Below, piece by piece: positions 47,692 to 61,237 of a stretch of DNA of 64,000 nt; within the stretch, counting starts at the first letter, position 1, and each line of letters starts with the position of its first letter. The translations under genes and the position numbers were made by a program. The notes under the pieces were generated by a model that did not search any database, was not told where the DNA came from, and saw only the letters and a program-made list of their open reading frames with translations. The DNA comes from Epinephelus fuscoguttatus (taxonomy: Eukaryota; Chordata; Actinopteri; Perciformes; Serranidae), in the NCBI RefSeq assembly GCF_011397635.1, contig NC_064754.1, positions 29,368,543 to 29,432,542 of the forward strand, in the 5' to 3' direction.

Positions 47692-50600
47692 CATTGAAGG
47701 CAGGAGACAGCACTTTACATATATTTATTGTATTTGTGATTTGTCTTATGTATGCAATTTTTTTGTAAATTGTAAACTTTGTTAGAAACTTGGAAACTAA
47801 CTTTTTTAAAATTGAAAATAAAAACACAACATTAACATATCATCTCCTTTAGTGTTTGTGGTGAACATATTAGCAAACAGTTTATTGTTTACACATCCAG
47901 CAGATGCAGAGCAACATTAACATTCATTTGGAGTCATGTGTCTGTCCACCTGATAAATTTAAGTCCAGTGTTCACTCTCCTTCCTGCTCTGTTATGTCTG
48001 ACCAGTGCCTGACAGGACACAATGGATCACGTTGGGTTTGAACGAATATTAACAGATGATGTTCAGGTTCTGGTTGGGTTCGGCCTACAAATGATGGACC
48101 TACTATCTGTGTTGGGCTACTCCTTGTTCAGTGCCAGGGTTTGTTATTTACCTGACAACACATTAATACAACATATAGACTATGTCAGCCGGTAAATAGT
48201 CATGTAAGTTAATGTTAGCTAGCTAACAAGGGAGGTTACTTCAAGCTTGGTGTAATGTGGCCATTCCAGCTAACAGCATCAGCAGCAGCAGATGGAACTT
48301 TAGAGTCAATCAAACACAGGAGGACAGCACCTTCAGTAGTGAATGGATTACCTTCCTCCATGATAATGGTTCAGTTAGCAGTGGTTACAATTTAAGTGTT
48401 TGTGAAGATGAAGACTTGACATTTGCACATAGTAAGACTCAAATTTTAGAATTAAGAGCTGCTGATGACATTGTCTAATGTGTTTGTGTGATGTGTGCGT
48501 TTAAACAATCTAGCTAAATAAGTCTATATAAAAAAATGTCTTTTGACATTCACTTACAAGATGCTGTGAGTGTAATCATGGTATACAGGCAAGTTGTAAC
48601 CATGGTAATAACCATAGCAGGGCAACGGCAAAAACAGTACTTCTGTACATTATCTACAATACTTGTTGGGCTTGGGTCAGAGTCAGTTACTACTCTCTCT
48701 GGCTTGGGTCGGATTCAGACAGAAATTTGCGGCCCGAGCCACACGGTAGTCACCACCACCTCCTACGGGAAATACCTGGCACTCACACGAGCATGTCTGA
48801 GGCTTTGCTCAAATTTTTCTTTTTTGTTCCTAGCTTAGCACATAGACTGGATACAAGATGAAAATGTTATTATGGCTCCAAGTTAAAAATACAGCTATGG
48901 ACAGCTCTGAAGCCTCTATTTATACAATTCCTATTAAATTAAAACCAAAAGATTAGGGCCCACATGGTGTCGCAGACAGCCCGTGTGTTGTTAACATTTG
49001 TGGCCAGAATTCATGCAGAGTAGCATCCCTTTCCACGGGGCACATCATCGTCCTCTTTACTTTGCGTCTGTTCAACTACACCAACACTGAGGACAATGAG
49101 AGACAGCAAGGTCGCTTTTAATAGCTAATTTTATTGGTATTTGGGGAGTCGCCTCTATTCAAACAAAACCAGACAGCCCATATCATAATTGGTATGTGTC
49201 TGACACTGCGAGCGGAGCCATGACAGAACCTGAATGCAATGTCACGATGATCTTGAGATTCTCATCACCAACTAGACTCAAGATGCAAGATAAACATAAG
49301 ATGCTCTTTCTACAATGAACCTGACTGTACTTGAGGCAGCAAACCCACGAGACCTGCTACACATCTTGGTTGTTTCAGGATGCAGATCTTAAAATCAAAA
49401 GCCAGCAGTAGAGTTTATGTTTGCTCTGACCTCTAGGAAGGGGAAGACGAAGCCGATGGTGAAGTTGGACATCCAGTTGAGGCATCCGGCCACAGTGTAG
49501 GCAGCCGGTCTGTGTGACTGCTTAAACAGCTCTGCAGTGATCAGGAAAGGCACACCAGCTACACACAAGAGACAAAAATACACATTTTCATCATTTTAAA
49601 GGATGCATTTTGACAACACGGCTCACTCCACATACAGTTCATCTATTGGTCTGATCTAACTAGGCATCCTATCCCACTGTCATAATACAAATCACATTTA
49701 ACCACTCAGAGCAGCAGTATGAATCTATTGGGTGTTGTGAGATTAACACCAGCGTCTTCATTCATCAATTAGTTTATCAATACTCACACTAAGGACTATT
49801 CTTTGGCAGTCATTCAAAAGAAACAGAACATAATATAACAAAAAATAAACATTCCTCAAGCCCCACTTGCTATTACATTACAATCTCTTCCTGCATGTAC
49901 TTCATTATGTGTTCATTAATACTCAGTGATCACAGATTGACAAGACAGGAGGATGTTTGTCAGCCTGGCAGAAGTCCAACTCAGAACCACAAGAACCAGA
50001 AAAGCTTAGCCAGGACTTGTACAAGTCATTAGTTTGATACGCAGGATCTATGAGATGTTGTCCTGGCTTTAAACACATAATTCTTCATTGTTAGAGGTGA
50101 AAGCTATGAAGGAGAAATATGCATTAGTAAAAGCTCCAATGATGAGTTTTTCGAATGATGTCCTCATTATCTGTGCATGATAATTGCGTAGAGGAAGGTT
50201 TAATATCGTCAAACCAATAACGAGGCCATAATTTGTCAACATCTGCGGTATGTATGGGGGGCGTCACTGTGCATGCGAGCTTTTCGTCTGAAGGAAACCG
50301 TATTCATCACGGCTAGCTTATGAACAATGAGCCATTAAAAGTCTAATTGCAGCAACAGAAATCCTCGTCCGCATGCAGAGGTATAGATTTTGCTGGCTTG
50401 ACGAATGACATCATGTAAACCAGATTTGTTCTAATTCATCATCCTCGCAGGTCCACTCAACGTGGCTCCCAAAGTTGTAAACTATTGCCTCTTAATTCAC
50501 TTCACTCAACTCATCCAGTGTACAAATGGCTGTGGGAATGGATGTAGTGTGGCAGTTATGATTTCCTAATTTACAAGACTAATGAAATACAATATCTCTT

Positions 50601-53600
50601 CACAGTCAGAGGAAGAGCAGGGAGGGAGCGCTGCTTGCTTCTCAAGATTTGGTGCCTGCTATTGTGCAGGCCTCCAGCAGGGAGCAGTGTTATCTTACAC
50701 ACAGGGCAGCCCAAATCTAGTATAGACTGGAGATGTGCTGTTTTTAAGAAGAGGTTTCAAGTGAGATGCACAGTGTTTACCTGGACCTATGCAGAAGCCA
50801 GCAATGATCCCAACAACGCAGCCAACGCTGATGTAGCGCATGAAGGACAGCTCTGCCTGTGATTGGTCAAACACAAGTTATGAGGAAAGTCACGAGTTGT
50901 AAACATAAGTAAACAATTTGCACAGTGTTTCATGATTATTCATTTGACTATATTTAAGTAACATTACACAGTGGGTTTTCAGTTCACTATTGTTTACTGA
51001 AGAGAACAAACTGTTCAATAGTACGAACATTGCTGTGATCATCCTGCTGTTCACACAGGCCTTCAAGAGATCTCTCCCTCACGTGTCATGTGATTGCACT
51101 GTGAATGATGGAGGACAAAGAAGTTTATCTGAAGCTAATGTGAGGCCTCATTTTTTTGAGTGTAGTCTCCCGTAGCCAGACTTATCTCCACAGCGCTAGA
51201 GAAAGGTCTGGAAGCACACATGATCAGTCTGCTGCTGGGGAAGAAATGCTCAGGCTTGTTTGTATTTCTTTAAACCAATCACAATCATCTTGGGTTAAGA
51301 CTAGGATGCAGCAATGGTGCCCTTGCAAAATAGCATTGGGGGGTAACTTGTTTCAGTGGAACATTTACTCTTGGGGAGGTGAGCTCTGTCATTAAAATGG
51401 CTAATACTCTGAATGAATTCAACATTTACTGATTAAAAAGACAAACATAATTTGATAATCAGTGCTCCTATGTGATGCTCGACCCGTTCAAAACACAGAT
51501 GATCTGCTGGCTGTATGTGGCTTGTGCAGATCATTTTCACGTCAGTATCAAAGAAGCTCATGTGAAGGGGAACAGACCACTACCAGGGCAAAAAAAAAAA
51601 AAAAAATCATATCAACTTGGATTGCCGTGTCAGAAATCAGATCAGTTATCGGGCATAAGAGTCTTCCAAGAAGGAGTCTGGGCTTTTCCAAGTTGCGTTC
51701 ACAAGTTGATTTATTTGTTGTGGATATTATCCAGGGAAACAAAGAAGGCATGTTTTATTACCCATCCAAATCTTCACCAAAACTTGCCATTCTCAGCTAT
51801 AGGTTGTTAGCTCGGAGGCTAGCAAAGGGGATTTTGAACTGTAACATGCAGGCGTATAGCCATGGTCTACATCCAGTGAGTCGGACAAATCAAGTTCATT
51901 TCTTCCAAATGTAGCAGCCTTTTTAGTATAAAAGTCCCTCTTTCTGTTATTATGCTTCCACTGCAGCTCAACAGGGAAATAAAGGGAAGAAATTCAACTC
52001 TAAAAAGACTTTAATTTTGCAAGATACCCACTTGAGTTATTTACCTCAGACTGCTGAAGCCTCACATAAGCTTCAGATTAACTTTTTCAATATTCATATT
52101 GGCACCTATTGTTATATAATGTTATTATGCAAAAATATCCCCACCATAAATTAGACACAGTTTTTAGTTTATGTAAATGATTATGTAAATTCGGTAATGT
52201 CCTTAGCCCCATTTAAAACAATGCACTGTATGCCCTATGCCACCATCTGCAAGTTAATGTTGATATATTCTGAGCAGGGCAACAGAGGACACTTTCTGTA
52301 CCTGGAAGAGGACAGACACTGTGATCCCAGCACAGCAGAGTCCCATGAAGAGGAAGCCGCCAATCATCAGAGGTCTCCTGCCCAGACGCTCGATTGTAAA
52401 ACACTGCAAAACAGACACAGAGGTGAGAAATGTTGTGATTGGCCCGCAACATGAGATGACGTGGAGCAAGAAACAGCTTACTTTTTATCCTCTGATGTTA
52501 AATTTCAACATGATATCCCTGATAAATAAAAGTAAAATTAAAGTAAGGAAGATCTTAAAGCAGTCAATAATATGTGCTGTGTCACCAATTTTATTTTTTT
52601 CTATGGAAAAATATATAGCATGGACCCGTGCCACATACTACAATATCAGAGACCTTTCTCACAGCAGACATTTTGACGTGTTATAGCATAAAGGCACAGG
52701 TGAAACCCGGTTTGTTAAATGATTCATCAAGTGTCCCTGAAAGTTATGGCAGTGAGCCAGCACACACAATATCAGAAACCTGGAAGTAGCTCAACTTAAT
52801 TAAAAAAAACAACAACAACAACAAAAAAACAGCCACTTTTAATGTTATCAATTACATCTGTGATCTTCCTGCTGTGACAAACCAAAATGGTTGCTGTGAA
52901 AATGGTCTATAGCCTAAATGGCCCTTTATACAGTACACAACTCAATAGGACAACAAAACAACAATGTAAAAACAATAAATTAACAACAAGTAGCTAATCA
53001 TTCATGATTACATGACTGATTCAACTCTCGTATTTAAAGACAGCCTGAGTTTTTGGTCACACACTTTGAGATTTTGCAAAGATTGTGGATTTTGAAGAGT
53101 CACTATTTGCAAGACAGTTAGACAACTAGATTCCTTTTGAGATTATTTGAGATTATTATGCTCCTGGTCAAAAGTATTGTGTCAAACTTTTAGATTTCAA
53201 GATGTATAACATAGCCTATTAACATTCTTCTTCACTCTGGAAATAACTCTGTCCGCAGCATTCTTGTTAATTTGGCATCAATATAGTATATTGCATTTTG
53301 GATATTTTTGTCCTTGACTCACTACCAGCCTCTGTTGGTTAGCTGAACTGAAATAAATGCTGATTGGTGGATCAGATTATGCTGTATTAAACACCAACTC
53401 TTGTTCACTGCCCAACTCCACAAGTTTCTCCTCCTTTTCCACAGAGCAAGACTTGTTCATGTTCTTGTGCCTCCCTGGAGTCCCCTCCATTTTTACTGTC
53501 TACCCGGTTTGCTGCTTCCTATTTGGTGCTGGAGCGCCCAGCTATTGGTTGTTGACAGTGTTCACATCATTAAACTTCAGTATTTGCATGAGCCAAGACA

Positions 53601-54253
53601 AAAAAGTTATAACAGTATTAAACATTTATGGTGGTGCAGTGGTTAGCATTGTTGCCTCACAGCAAGAGGTTTCCTGTGGGGAGCCCTTCTGTGCAGAGTT
53701 TGCATGTTCTCCCCGTGTCAGCAAGGGTTTTCTCCGGGTACTCCAGCTTCCTCCCACAGTCCAAAGACATGCAGGTTAATTGGTAACTCTAAATTGTCTG
53801 TTGGTGTGAACGTGAGTGTGAATGGTTGTCTGTCTCTATGTGTCAGCCCTGTCAGGGTGTACCCTGCCTCTCACCCAATGTCAACTAGGATAGGCTGCAG
53901 CCCCCCCACGACCCCCAACAGGATAAGCAGTTACGGAAAATAAATGAATGAATTGGAAATTTGTCTGCAACAGTGAAATAATTTGAAAAGTTGTTTGGTG
54001 TGAGGCCGGCATAAGTTTAAGTTCTATGGGTAAAGAGCTCAACATAATGATTCCCGAAACAGAGGACGACATCGGTCCGAAGGAGGAATGAGATAAACAA
54101 GCTAAAATTGTGAAATTCAGAGAGCTGAAACTAACAATTATCTCCAACATGCATAAACTTTTTTCCAATTCAGCGATAAACTATTTAGTGTATAAAATGT
54201 GAACATTACAGCTTTCAACTCCAAGTTACCAGACAAAAGAGACATTTTTAATG

Positions 54254-54312
<59 letters not shown>

Positions 54313-57300
54313 ATTTTGTGTCACCAACAGTCAAAAAGTACATTATAAAGATATTAATTTTGCAATTCAAAACACAGGAAAGCTGCTAATTTTCACATTG
54401 CAATGTTTTGTATTTTTACTTCTTGATTAATGACTGAAATGTTGAGTTTATTATCTAAACTGTCATTTATATTCTGCTGTTAAAGTACAATTAGGGCTGC
54501 AACTAATGCTTATTTTCATTATGAATTAATCAGTCAGTATTTTTTAGGATTAACTGTCAAGTCTATAAAAATGCTCATCACAAGTTCACAGAGTCAAAGG
54601 TGACGTTTGCAAATGACTTGTTTTGTTTAAATAATACACTTAAATTAAAATTAAATTCAATTTACAGTTATATAACATGTAGAAAAGGAACAAATCCCCA
54701 CATTGGATCTGCTTATCAATTTTGTCATGTAATAGTGATAATAATGGCATCTTAGTGTGTTTAAAGTGCGATAATGTCGACTCACCCCCAGCATCCCAGA
54801 GATGACCTCAATGGCTCCAGTCCCCACGGTTGTGTACTGAATATAAGGTTCTGGGATTCCTGCGTTCTTAAATATGTCATTTGTGTAGAACCAGATCTGA
54901 AATTGAAAAGTGACATGAACTTTATTAATATGATGAATATGTCAGACTGCAGACAGACACACACCCACACACAGACAGATGCTTTGAGACTCAAAGTTTT
55001 TCCTCTATTTTTTTTTCATGAGGAGCCAAAAAGTCGCTCTGCTTATTTGCTGCTTCCATGTGATTCATCATAGCAATCATTATCATCACGCCGACCATCA
55101 CTCATGCATTTGAGATACAGCGTTTCATCAGTATGGACTTCTGACAAGTGCTCCCCTTGAAATTAATTTGTGTATTCTCATTAATCACACTTTGCTGATG
55201 CAACATCCATCATTGATGAGGTGTGGACAAGATCATGATTGGTGCAGTTAAATGCTGTCTTGTTGATTTAGTAACCATACGTATACTATTTCATCACCAT
55301 CGCAGCTCTGGAGTAGGCATACACATGCCTATATCACAGCAGAAACATACACAAACAAAAACTACTTGGAAAAAGAAAAAGAATTGGGGGCAGTTATGTT
55401 GTTTTGCACACATTTTCTTGAGAAAATAAATTCCAATGAGCTAAAATTCTTCCTCACTGAACTAAAATCTACCTTATAACAGAAATCCAGTTTTTATTTC
55501 AGATTAGATATTTTGCTTTCATACATATCAGCAGTTCATTTACAAAAGCACTAGACTCTGCTCAACTGATAAACCACCGGTGACTCTAAGGACCAGACTG
55601 TTATGTGACTATTTATATCCATGTATGCTAGAAATAATTATCTTCTTTCTCCCAGTGGTCTTCTTCATCCATCCATCCAGAGACATATTCAAGACAGGCA
55701 GAGTAAGCAGAGCAGCCCTGGCATAATCCCTGCTGAGCCCTCCTCCAGCTCTTCCAGGCCAAACCCAAGCTGTTCCTGGACCAGCTGACTGATGTAGTCC
55801 CTCTGGTGCATCTAAGTGTACAACAAGGTCTTTTCCCAATTACACAGCCAGAGGGAGGCACCTTAAGGGCACTCCGCACCTGTCTAAACTGTCTAATCTA
55901 AATCCTCTATACTCAAAGGTCTTCCTGGATCATTTAACTCCCCATCATGTTTGAGAGTGAGCTGTATAACGCTATGTTAAAATCACTTCTTTAGGTCACT
56001 ACCTCAGTGATGGTGAGAATGAAGACTGGCTTGTAAATCAAGAGTCTTGCTTTGTGGTTCCACTTTTTATGGCAAAGTCTACCCGCTACGATGTGGCAGT
56101 TGTCATCATGATTATTTCTACCTTCATGTGTGATACCTGAACTCCACTTCCCAGTACCGTCCCATTTTCTGCCTAAAATTAATCAGACACCTTAAGCCAA
56201 AGAGAGGACCATGAGCTTAATGACCCTGTCTCTAATCATTCTCTGGTTTGTATTACAGTCCACTAAACAACAAAAGGACAACATCATCTGCAAAAGTGCA
56301 GACATACCGCTCTTATGTTGCTAAACTTGACTGTTGCCTTGCTGAACTGAACAAGTGTCAAGAGTTTCACTTTATGCCAGGCAAACAAACCTTCACTGAC
56401 AAGGAGAAAATCCAAACAGCAAAGCATGTAGAGCTCACTAAACAGTCATAGATGGCCTTGTATTTCTGCATGTATGTATATCAAATTTTTAAAGTTAGAA
56501 GCGTGCTACCCTCCACTTTTAAAATATTACTTTGCTGGCTCCTTTTCAGCTCAATAGCTCGATCCTCAACAAACAAAATAATTAAGGAAACATAGTAGTC
56601 CCAATTGTTGTGGTGGTAATGGACGGGTGCTGAAACCAGTATATAGTAATTAGGTTAACAAGGTCATGCATTGCATTATCTAGAAAAGATTTGCAGATTT
56701 GGTTTTTGAAAGCAGAGAAATGTAGCTTGTAATGTATTTATTTACCTATTCATTTATTGTTGTTTCTTTTTGTCCTTATTAATCGTGGTTTAATTTATAA
56801 TTTATGAACCTTTCTATTTACTGCAGTTTGTCTTGCTCAGTTGTTCTTGCGTGTTTGACTAAAAAACAAAACAAAAAATATGTGGTTATGCTGTCAGGCT
56901 GTTTTCATGCACTGTTCTTATGTATACCTACAAAAAGGAATGCACCACAATTCATATATAACCCAAATAATCATGAGCCAGTATTTGTGGTTTACAGCTA
57001 CAGTCAGTAACTTTTTAAAAAAATTATTCTTTACATATTTGCTGAAACTGTCACAATACTCACAAATCAGCTCTAAACGAGACAGATAATCTGTGAAAAA
57101 AAATTACATTCTTCCACGTCCTCTATTGCCTCGTAGCGCTTCTAATGGCTGTAACTGCATGTGAGAAATAAGCAATGCAAACAGTGTTGATTTATATTTG
57201 ATATGTTTGACCGCAGTTTAAGAGCAGTGATTGGCATGATTGACAGCTCGGCTCTGATTGGTTGTTGCTGCTGCGCCACAGTCTGATCCTAGGGAATGCC

Positions 57301-60300
57301 ATTAGAGGCATTAGGAGGGGAGGAGGGACATGATTATTTTTCACAAACTGTCTCATGTACTTATTTTGAAATATAATGATAGTTTCATCAAATATGACAC
57401 AAAATGAAGCTTTAACTCACATAGTCAGGAAGGCTGCGATCATGTGACCAATGTGCTGACATGAGTATAGATGGAAGTAATGTAAAACGCAAAAGTCCAC
57501 ATAAGGTGGTAGGTTGGGGTGGTGGATGGGTCAAACAAACGCAGGACTTTCCTCTAGGAGACTGCTGTTTCGGACCATGTGAAACCAAATGACATCAGAG
57601 TTATTTTGAGGTATGTCTTGACTATGTTTCTCATCCTGAACCTAACCTAAATAACTACATGTTAGGTACGTAATTTTATGCTAAGAACATAATGGCATTC
57701 ATGGGGCGCCTGTTAGATATCATAAAAATCTTTGTAAGAGGATACATTGATGTTGTATATGCTTGGTTTAAGTGTCTGTTAATAAAAAAGACCTTGAACA
57801 AAAAAAGAAACAAGAAAGAAATGGAAATGTGTGGTTGCTGCTTTGTGATCTAAGCGCCCTGACAGTTATAGTAGTATCTTAAAGATTGATGGATAGGCCA
57901 ATGGAGATGTAAGAAAAATAGTGATTTCAAGATTCTGTCCTGTTCGAGTGGTTCCAGATGTGCAGGACCAGTGTGATCAGTGTTACACATACTGTGGAAC
58001 AATCAGACCTTTTTTTGTAGACATAACTTTGTAACATCTCTTTGTGTCAACGATGTGGTTTGCACAAATACAATTATAGAGGCCCAAGATATTTGAAACA
58101 ACAAGCACATTTCTTTTAAAATGTTTGATTCAGCATTTTGTGTCACAGATTCATGGCACAGAGCGTTTGAACACATGGATTCGTCTAGATGTTTCAAGCC
58201 CTCCAGTGTTCCTGGGACAGCGGGAGTCAGCGGGGTGCACTCCTGCTGGGAAATGGTACTAGCATGTGAGCCAGCATGCAAGGAGCTTCTATCCAATGAG
58301 TATTCAGATGTGTTTGACTTGTGTGTGGATGATTGGACCTTCTCATGTGGGGTCGCACTAACAGAGAGGACCAGGAGATAATGAGGCGTGGTCCTGTTGC
58401 CCCCTGCTTAGTCACTCAGTGGCTTCAAGTGGGACTTTAATGTATAGACAGGAGGAGGTGCAGGTGGGTGGAGCACAGCTGGGAATTATAGCAATATGAG
58501 ATCTCACACTCATATAATAACTGCACAGTCTTTTCGCATCTAAAACACAAAGACTGACAGGACACACCATGCTTTTCACACTTACTGCATCGATGCCAGA
58601 CAATTGCATGCCGATGTTGACCACTACAATGGTGATGACCTGCCAGCGCACACAGTGGTCCATGAGCAGGCCGCGGACAGAGATGGTCTGGATGGAGGAC
58701 AGAGAGCGCTGCTCCTCCTGCATCTCATCAACCTCCGCCTGGATGTTTCCTTTAGGACGGTACCACTTCAGGGCTACAGGACAGAAGTATAAGCTTTTAC
58801 AAGCCTGTAGAAACACCAGTAAATAGTCTGAAAAAAGAGTGTCATGTGCAAGTCCAGTCATCCCAGTACAGTGACTTCATGGCACGATCTGTATGTACTG
58901 TTACTGCTTTTGAGTCAGACTGTAAAGGTTTTACACTAACAATAAAGATTGAATGAATGATGATCACGTTAAAGAAGAAACAAAAAACAAGAGCTGCAGG
59001 TAGTGAAAAGAAATTATGACAGTGTTGACTTCTTTTATAATCAAACATTTAAATCACATTTAGGAAAAAAAAGGTCCAGTTTCTAACCTGCAATGGTGGC
59101 GTGAACATTTCCCTTCTCTATCAACAGGTACCGTGGACTCTCTGGAAACCATGGCAACAGCATCAGCTGGATGGTGGTAGGAAACACCACCAGGGACAGG
59201 AGCAGAGGCCAGTGCTCTTCCTGTGTGGAAAATAACCCATTTGTTATTATTATTATTATAGTATTGTGCAACATATTCATGCCTATAAGTGATATGTGAA
59301 TGTGCCATAGTATAAACAAGATTCAGGATCAGCTCTGTTGCATTTCACTTGATTTATATTTATATTAATTCATTAACAAATAACCAATTGATTGAACCGG
59401 ATTAAGTGAGAGGGACATTAAAAAGCATCTGATGTGTATTCATTAATCAACACCAGGACTGTAGAGGATAGAGATGTCTATGCCTCAAACTCACTACCAG
59501 AAGGTTTTCATTTTATGTTATTCTATCTTATTTATTTTAGTTAGTTTAGTTATTTTACTTCTGTTTTTACTCTATTTTATGTTATTTTATTTTATTTTAT
59601 TTTACCTTATTTTACCTGGTAAAATAAATCTGGAAACAAACCTAATGTTGCCACCCACATGACTGAGCAGACCTGCGTAGTGTTTGAACATCATGATGTT
59701 GGTACCTTTCCCAGCAGCTCATGGAGTCCCAGCACCTGCGCGATGAAGACCCCAAGACAAATGTGAATGCTGGGGACGAGGCCCAGGAAGCCTCGCAGGT
59801 TCTTAGGGGCGATCTCACCAAGGTACATGGGCACCACACTGAGACAGATCCCTGTGGAAAAGAAGAGAGAGATTACCATGGGTAGGTTTAATTTTCATGA
59901 AAATGCTCAAGATTGTGTGATTTGTTTTTCAGGGGTCTAAGATATCTCTAGGAAAATTACATAATTTTTGTTCACATGATTCAATGTTCTAGATTTTTGT
60001 TCCAATTATGTAATATTTCTTAGTATTACACAGCTTTGTTAAATAATTGATCTGATCTGATTGGTCAATTACAACATTTTAGAGTCTGTTATTTCTGAAT
60101 AACGGACTGCTGCTATGAGTAACGGCTAACTATAGATACCGTTCTCATAGTAGCTGCTTAGCGGAAGCAATAAAATCAATATTTTCTTTCATTTTATTGG
60201 TTTCTTTAGTGAGTAAGTGTATAATAGGCAAAGTTAATGTCAGGTGAGCAGGTCATAACTGTGAAATAAACCCAGACAGGGTGATTCAAGAGCCCTCTGC

Positions 60301-61237
60301 TTTGTATCAGGCTCAGTGTACATTATCCTTTACATAAGAAATACTAAATGCTTGTCTCAAATGTAATAAGGGCTGGTGGACTGTGAGGAAGTTTGATGTT
60401 ATCAATCAACTAAACAAAACCAAAAAAAACCCCAAAGCAAATTCTCCTCATGCGTCACAATTTTGCTACTTTTATTTCCACAGGCATTTGTTTATAGTTT
60501 GGGTGGCTTATATTTAGCTGTTATACAGTGAATACAAAATGGGGGAATGAATCAATGCGACGCTTTGTAATTCATTACAGTCATTCAGAAACTAGGCAGG
60601 CCCCCAGCCAACATTTGTATGTAAGGCCATTGTAGGTGGTAAATGAGCTGAAAAATGAGCCTTATATTGGATTGTTCATGGATTACATATTGGCCCCATG
60701 CCTATTGCCCACATATGTGGGTTTACCCAAGTGAGCCCCAGATAAGATGCCCATTTTCCCATATAGGGCCCATTTCTCAACCAACCCATTTACTACCCAC
60801 ATGGGCCCCACGTACAAATGGTGGATGGGCATACAGTACCTGAGTGTACTCCTGTGATGAAGCGTCCAAGAATGACCATCGTGGGCATCCTGCACCCTCT
60901 GCTGAAGCCCATCAGAGCTCCTCCTATAAACACCAGCACAGTGGATCTCACCAGCGTCCCTTTCCTGTTTGAGAATGTTGAATAAACAGGGATCACAGAA
61001 GCACAGGTTGATGGCATTTTGCAAACACAAACAAGAACTGAGCATACACCCAAAAATCATCCACACAGACATTTACCTTCCATATTTGGTTACGAGTCTG
61101 CCCACCAGCAGAGCCCCGGTCATCCCACCAATAGCAAATATGGACACAGTGAGGGAGTACAAGACAGTGAGGAGCTCCTCATCTGGATACCAGTCGTAAC
61201 TTTCTACCAGCGTCTCATTGTAGAAGTCTTTGATGTA
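47043..61237 (-). CDS. slc2a15: Solute carrier family 2 member 15 (class II GLUT-like sugar transporter), N-terminus off window
   Basis: Twelve-helix major facilitator of the GLUT family, plasma membrane; a fish gene absent from mammals. The b copy is known for pigment-cell roles in fish. Ten coding exons: 61237-61077, 60964-60840, 59851-59706, 59220-59088, 58773-58586, 54896-54786, 52403-52302, 50856-50781, 49558-49431, 47267-47043. Splices are GT-AG and phases fit: 464 codons plus stop. Motifs in order: [11 protein letters not shown] (loop 2-3), [16 protein letters not shown] (TM4-5), [15 protein letters not shown] (after TM6), [11 protein letters not shown] (TM7), [12 protein letters not shown] (loop 8-9), [18 protein letters not shown] (TM10), [14 protein letters not shown] (TM11), [15 protein letters not shown] (after TM12). 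The class I Trp of TM10 is Phe here, placing it with class II (GLUT5/7/9/11). The usual GQQLSG is GMQLSG. A sequon NET lies in the first outer loop. About 50 N-terminal residues (TM1) are missing. Whether it is 15a or 15b cannot be decided. Confidence 0.93.
47621..47688. repeat. (TG)n microsatellite in slc2a15 intron
   Basis: About 68 bp of uninterrupted TG, in the last intron of slc2a15. Likely length-polymorphic. Confidence 0.95.
48000..48800. mobile_element. Repeat fragments in slc2a15 last intron
   Basis: 48040-48170 (TTGGGTTTGAACGAATATTA; GGTTGGGTTCGGCCTAC) and 48660-48750 (GGGCTTGGGTCAGAGTC; ATTTGCGGCCCGAGCCACAC) have the wording of a dispersed teleost element; the middle is unrecognised. 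No intact ends were identified. Confidence 0.45.
51165..51395. mobile_element. MITE-like repeat in slc2a15 intron
   Basis: GTCTCCCGTAGCCAGACTTA, CACAGCGCTAGAGAAAGGTC and CTTTAAACCAATCACAATCA are phrases of a common percomorph repeat. The boundaries are approximate. Confidence 0.45.
51560..52110. mobile_element. Dispersed fish repeat in slc2a15 intron
   Basis: Contains an A16 tract at about 51591-51606, GATTGCCGTGTCAGAAATCA, GGGCTTTTCCAAGTTGCG and CTGCTGAAGCCTCACATAAG, typical of an abundant teleost repeat. A 150-codon plus-strand frame inside is not supported as a gene. Confidence 0.45.
53625..53947 (+). mobile_element. SINE-like dispersed repeat, copy 1
   Basis: Begins GGTGGTGCAGTGGTTAGC and contains CCTCACAGCAAGAGG, GAGTTTGCATGTTCTCCCCG, CCTCCCACAGTCCAAAGACA and GATAGGCTGCAGCCC, ending in an AATGA-type tail. 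This is one of the most recognisable dispersed repeats of vertebrate, especially fish, genomes. A second, shorter copy lies at 62661-62915. Confidence 0.75.
54257..54311. repeat. (TG)n microsatellite in slc2a15 intron
   Basis: About 55 bp of uninterrupted TG. Confidence 0.95.
54490..54640. mobile_element. hAT-type MITE fragment in slc2a15 intron
   Basis: TTAGGGCTGCAACTAATGCT, then ATGAATTAATCAGTCAGTAT and GAGTCAAAGGTGACG, the left part of a very common teleost element beginning TAGGGCTGCAACTAA. The right end is not identified. It lies 150 bp from the 54896-54786 exon. Confidence 0.55.
55640..56430 (-). mobile_element. Degenerate LINE-like remnant in slc2a15 intron
   Basis: Phrases such as CTGTTCCTGGACCAGCTGAC, GCCAGAGGGAGGCACC and AGAGTCTTGCTTTGTGGTTC resemble an old minus-oriented non-LTR element. 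Frames are broken, so class assignment is weak. Confidence 0.35.
57000..57415. mobile_element. Dispersed element (same family as 62.56-63.61 kb)
   Basis: The left end TTACAGCTACAGTCAGTAAC, with ATTTGCTGAAACTGTCACAA, GCAGTGATTGGCATGATTGA and CAGCTCGGCTCTGATTGG, is shared with the larger copy near the right edge. The right end is degenerate. No coding sequence. Confidence 0.6.
59571..59620. repeat. (TTTTA)n-like simple repeat in slc2a15 intron
   Basis: Tandem TTTTA/TTATT units with a few interruptions, between the 59220-59088 and 59851-59706 exons. Confidence 0.8.
60570..60834. repeat. Repeat-like segment abutting a slc2a15 splice donor
   Basis: Contains short repeated phrases built on CCCATTT, CCCACAT and GGGCCC (CCCATATAGGGCCCATTTCT; ACTACCCACATGGGCCCCAC), typical of a dispersed fish repeat. 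It ends within about 6 bp of the donor of the 60964-60840 exon. Confidence 0.4.

Noticed and set aside
51462-51914. 150-codon plus-strand open frame
   Set aside because: It lies in a dispersed repeat inside a slc2a15 intron and crosses a poly(A) tract; no protein family is recognised.
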